NCBI GenBank assembly: GCA_042573625.1
Contig: JBHPCZ010000074.1
Coordinates: 1 to 16,630, forward strand
Direction of reading: 5' to 3'
DNA: 16,630 nt
From: JBHPCZ01 sp042573625
GTDB taxonomy: Bacteria; Desulfobacterota; Desulfobacteria; Desulfobacterales; UBA11574
The position numbers and the translations under genes are program-made. The notes below the pieces were generated by a model. That model saw only the letters and a program-made list of their open reading frames with translations. It was not told where the DNA came from and ran no database searches. Every line of letters starts with the position of its first letter. Within the stretch, counting starts at the first letter, position 1. Positions 14,682 through 16,630 of this stretch are shown here, one piece after another.

Positions 14682-14925
14682 CAAGCCATCTCAAAAAATG
14701 CACCTGATGCCCAATGCCGGCGTTGCGAGCCTGTTGTATTGTTTCACAATACTTAAACAATGAAAGCTAACGCTTCCCTGATTTTTTGATCACGGATCGT
14801 GAAATCAGCAAACTGCTACGCAGTTTGTTGTTTCGGCAAAATGCTCACATACTCCATGTATGCTGCGCTTTTTCATCGGTCCGCGCCTTTGTCTTGAACG
14901 TGATCTGCATTTCTGAGAGAGCTTG
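14682..14925. repeat. hairpin-rich element bounded by inverted copies of a 29-base repeat
   Basis: The left end (14682-14710, beginning CAAGCCATCTC) and the right end (14925-14897 read on the minus strand, CAAGCTCTCTC to AGATCACGTT) are inverted, diverged copies of the sequence also found at 5490-5518. Between them are four hairpins: GTATTGT/ACAATAC (14736-14752), CTGATTT/AAATCAG around CACG/CGTG (14778-14808), CAAACTGC/GCAGTTTG (14809-14827) and CATAC/GTATG (14848-14862). There is no coding capacity. It looks like a dispersed palindromic repeat unit. Confidence 0.6.
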
Positions 14926-15066
14926 CAGTGTTATCGTTACGGTGCTAAAAAAAATATAATTGCTCGCATTGGATTCTTGCTATATATAGTCCGAAAGCAG
15001 TTTGATGTATAAGCGGCGAATACGCATGCTTTTACGAGTTAACATTTAAAAACATAAGGAGACAGG

Positions 15067-15411
15067 ATGAATCCGTTTGTGGCGCATCTGTTTGGTGATT
15101 TCATTTTACAGAATGAATGGATGGCGGTTAACAAAAAGAACAGCTCTTTTGTCTGCCTGGTTCATGTCGTCATATATCTCGTGCCTTTTTTGCTGTGTCA
15201 GCTTAAATGGTGGCAGATAGTGCTGATCGGAATTCAGCACTTTGTTCAGGACCGGACTGAATTTGTCTTCTGGTGGATGCGTGTCTGGAAACGCGTACAC
15301 AAGGATTACTGGAAAGAGCTGCCATTATACGTTGATCAGGCGTTCCATATTGTATGGATTGAATTGGTGCTTCTGGCGGGACAGGGAAACTTGCCCCTTC
15401 TTAAGTTTTAA
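15067..15411 (+). CDS. DUF3307 family membrane protein
   Basis: A 114-residue protein opening with MNPFVAHLFGDFILQNEWMA, the conserved start of DUF3307 proteins (His, GDF and LQ). Hydrophobic segments lie at about residues 28-45 and 92-107, with a tryptophan-rich amphipathic part between. It should be an inner-membrane protein; the family's function is not known. AAGGAGACAGG directly before the ATG is a good ribosome site. The TrmO-family gene follows 41 bases later on the same strand and may be co-transcribed. Confidence 0.75.
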   Translation: MNPFVAHLFGDFILQNEWMAVNKKNSSFVCLVHVVIYLVPFLLCQLKWWQIVLIGIQHFVQDRTEFVFWWMRVWKRVHKDYWKELPLYVDQAFHIVWIELVLLAGQGNLPLLKF

Positions 15412-15452
15412 GCGTTATTTGTTTGAACATAAAAAATGGATTGGAATTGTTT

Positions 15453-15869
15453 ATGAAATCCGGTTATAAAATTTATCCCATCGGCATTATTCACAAGGAA
15501 AATGACGAAAACGTTAGAATCGAGATCGACAACGAATATATTGACGCCCTTTTGGGAGTGGCTGAATTTTCACATCTCGTCGTATGCTACTGGTTCGATA
15601 AAAACGATACCCCTGAAAAGCGAAAGGTTTTGCAGATTCATCCAAGAAAGGACAAAAAAAACCCTCTTACGGGCGTTTTCGGAACGCATTCGCCAATGCG
15701 TCCGAATCTTATCGCGATCTCTTTTTGCAGAAACCTGGCTATCGAAAACAATACCATTTTCATAGACCGGATCGACGCCTTTGACGGCTCTCCCGTCATC
15801 GACATCAAACCGTATATTCCCGATGATGAGCTTATGTCGGCTGATATTAAAGTGCCGGATTGGGTTTAA
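15453..15869 (+). CDS. TrmO-family tRNA methyltransferase (intact copy)
   Basis: A 138-residue single-domain protein of the TrmO/TsaA (UPF0066) family. E. coli TrmO uses SAM to methylate N6 of t6A37 in tRNA-Thr. The family hallmark GVFGTHSPMRPNLIAISFCR is present, with the His-Ser-Pro-x-Arg-Pro-Asn core. IDAFDGSPVIDIKPYIP follows, as expected. It lacks the extra C-terminal domain of the E. coli enzyme, as many short bacterial and archaeal members do. I chose ATG at 15453 because the sister pseudogene starts at the equivalent codon. An upstream TTG at 15423 would add ten residues. Ribosome binding is weak, so coupling to the DUF3307 gene is likely. Confidence 0.85.
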   Translation: MKSGYKIYPIGIIHKENDENVRIEIDNEYIDALLGVAEFSHLVVCYWFDKNDTPEKRKVLQIHPRKDKKNPLTGVFGTHSPMRPNLIAISFCRNLAIENNTIFIDRIDAFDGSPVIDIKPYIPDDELMSADIKVPDWV

Positions 15870-15902
15870 TTAGGCAATTAAACCTTCAGTTTGGCTGAAG
15901 GT
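15863..15902. terminator. two overlapping hairpins between convergent genes
   Basis: GGTTTAATT (15863-15871) pairs with AATTAAACC (15876-15884). ACCTTCAG (15882-15889) pairs with CTGAAGGT (15895-15902). They share 15882-15884 and so cannot both form fully. The second hairpin is followed on the minus strand by TTTAATT. Position between the convergent TrmO-family and phosphoglucomutase genes suggests weak termination in both directions. Confidence 0.5.
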
Positions 15903-15942
15903 CCCGGCTTTGCTATGCGGATGAGAGGATGATAAATAATAC

Positions 15943-16630
15943 TTATCCAAAAATTAACGGCAATGCCTCGTCATGGATCTGCTGCCAGCGTTCTTCTCCG
16001 CCGAAGCTTTCGATATAAAGTTTCATTTTGGGTTCTGTCCCTGACGGCCTGATGGCAAACCAGGAACCATCATCGATAACAACCTTGACCCCACCGATAG
16101 ACGCCTCGTTTCCCGGAGCTGTTGTCATCACTGCCGTAATGGGTAGACCTGCCAATGTGGGTGTTTTAATGGCGTCGGGTGCCAGGCCTTTTAAGACCGC
16201 CTTCTGTTCATCAGAAATCGGGCCGTCTACTCTTCTGTAATACGGTTCTCCATATCTGGAGGTCAATGTGTCGCGGTAGATTTCATCCGGTGTTTTTCCT
16301 GTCTTTGCCAAGATCTCTGCTGCCAAAAGCGTCATACAAAATCCGTCTTTGTCCGTGGTCCACACGGTGCTGTCTTTTCGCAAAAATGATGCCCCGGCAC
16401 TTTCTTCACCGCCAAAAGCGACTGTTCCACTCAGCATCCCGTCAACAAACCATTTAAATCCGACCGGGACTTCGTAAAGTGTTCTTTTGAATCCGGCAAC
16501 AACCTTATCGATCATACTGCTGCTGACCAATGTCTTGCCAATTGCGAGATTTTTTCCCCATTCAGGTCTGTTCTGCAATAAGTACCAGATGGCTACGGAC
16601 AGGTAATGATTCGGGTTCATGAGGCCGCTG
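15943..16630 (-). CDS. pgm: phosphoglucomutase, C-terminal part
   Basis: The gene enters from the right edge, and 229 codons are visible down to TAA at 15945-15943. The sequence reads SGLMNPNHYLSVAIWYLLQN, so the Met at 16620 is internal. The sugar-binding loop FGGEESAG and the distal phosphate-binding loop IRPSGTEPK are present, along with the segment VPVGFKWFVDGMLSGTVAF typical of the alpha-D-glucose-phosphate-specific Pgm group. The enzyme interconverts glucose 1-phosphate and glucose 6-phosphate for glycogen and sugar-nucleotide metabolism in the cytoplasm. The catalytic phosphoserine loop is outside the window. The end of the protein is intact. Confidence 0.9.
   Translation of the reverse strand, partial: SGLMNPNHYLSVAIWYLLQNRPEWGKNLAIGKTLVSSSMIDKVVAGFKRTLYEVPVGFKWFVDGMLSGTVAFGGEESAGASFLRKDSTVWTTDKDGFCMTLLAAEILAKTGKTPDEIYRDTLTSRYGEPYYRRVDGPISDEQKAVLKGLAPDAIKTPTLAGLPITAVMTTAPGNEASIGGVKVVIDDGSWFAIRPSGTEPKMKLYIESFGGEERWQQIHDEALPLIFG

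Larger units (their letters stand above)
13467..15066. other. 1.6-kb non-coding, repeat-rich region
   Basis: There is no gene of normal size on either strand. The stretch holds two inverted-repeat-bounded structured elements (13596-13881 and 14682-14925), a short repeat family (CGCTATAATTG), a sigma-54-like site and one 47-codon ORF, each listed separately. The rest is AT-rich without recognisable coding or RNA-gene structure. It looks like a landing zone for small repeat elements. Confidence 0.6.

Noticed and set aside
1..16630. tRNA genes, rRNA, CRISPR arrays, complete insertion sequences
   Set aside because: No cloverleaf with the conserved arms, no regular repeat-spacer series and no transposase frame were found on reading both strands. 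A covariance-model scan would settle the RNA genes.

Overview
The window looks like chromosomal DNA of a strictly anaerobic, probably sulfate-reducing Desulfobacterota (former Deltaproteobacteria). The pointers are a 4-hydroxybutyryl-CoA dehydratase-family flavoprotein, a cobalamin-type radical SAM protein, an N-terminal fragment of an MCEFC-type iron-sulfur protein, and two selenoproteins. The organism is inferred from gene content only. No rRNA, tRNA, CRISPR array, integrase or complete insertion sequence was seen.

The most notable result is two genes that ordinary gene calling would split or report as broken. In each, an in-frame TGA falls exactly where the first cysteine of a redox CxxC motif should be, and a hairpin fitting the bacterial SECIS pattern follows. 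One (8658-9503, minus) is an exported DsbA-like protein with Sec-Pro-Tyr-Cys. The other (11229-11768, plus) is an AhpC/TSA-type thioredoxin-fold protein with Sec-Pro-Phe-Cys. The second lies 15 bases behind a 4-hydroxybutyryl-CoA dehydratase homologue (9756-11213) that keeps the Fe-S ligand residues but has lost several catalytic residues of the known enzyme.

Layout. 1-440: a consensus sigma-70 promoter in front of a 33-codon iron-sulfur protein stub, then a terminator serving the opposite strand. 440-2672 (minus): a LysM lipoprotein and an MscS-type channel with a C-terminal cyclic-nucleotide-binding domain. 3294-5303 (minus): a large acidic cytoplasmic protein made of about 19 repeats of 34 residues, with a strong ribosome site and a strong terminator. 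5539-8148 (plus): a B12-type radical SAM protein, a decayed TrmO copy and a metallo-beta-lactamase-fold hydrolase. 8247-9503 (minus): a small coiled-coil protein and the DsbA-like selenoprotein. 9756-11768 (plus): the dehydratase homologue and the second selenoprotein. 11781-13466 (minus): EttA, a translation factor of the ABC-F family.

13467-15066 is about 1.6 kb with almost no coding capacity. It holds two inverted-repeat-bounded, hairpin-rich elements, a sigma-54-like site and one tiny basic ORF. A diverged copy of the end motif of the second element lies in the leader of the radical SAM gene. The window closes with a DUF3307 membrane protein, an intact TrmO-family gene (parent or sister of the decayed copy) and the C-terminal part of phosphoglucomutase running off the edge.
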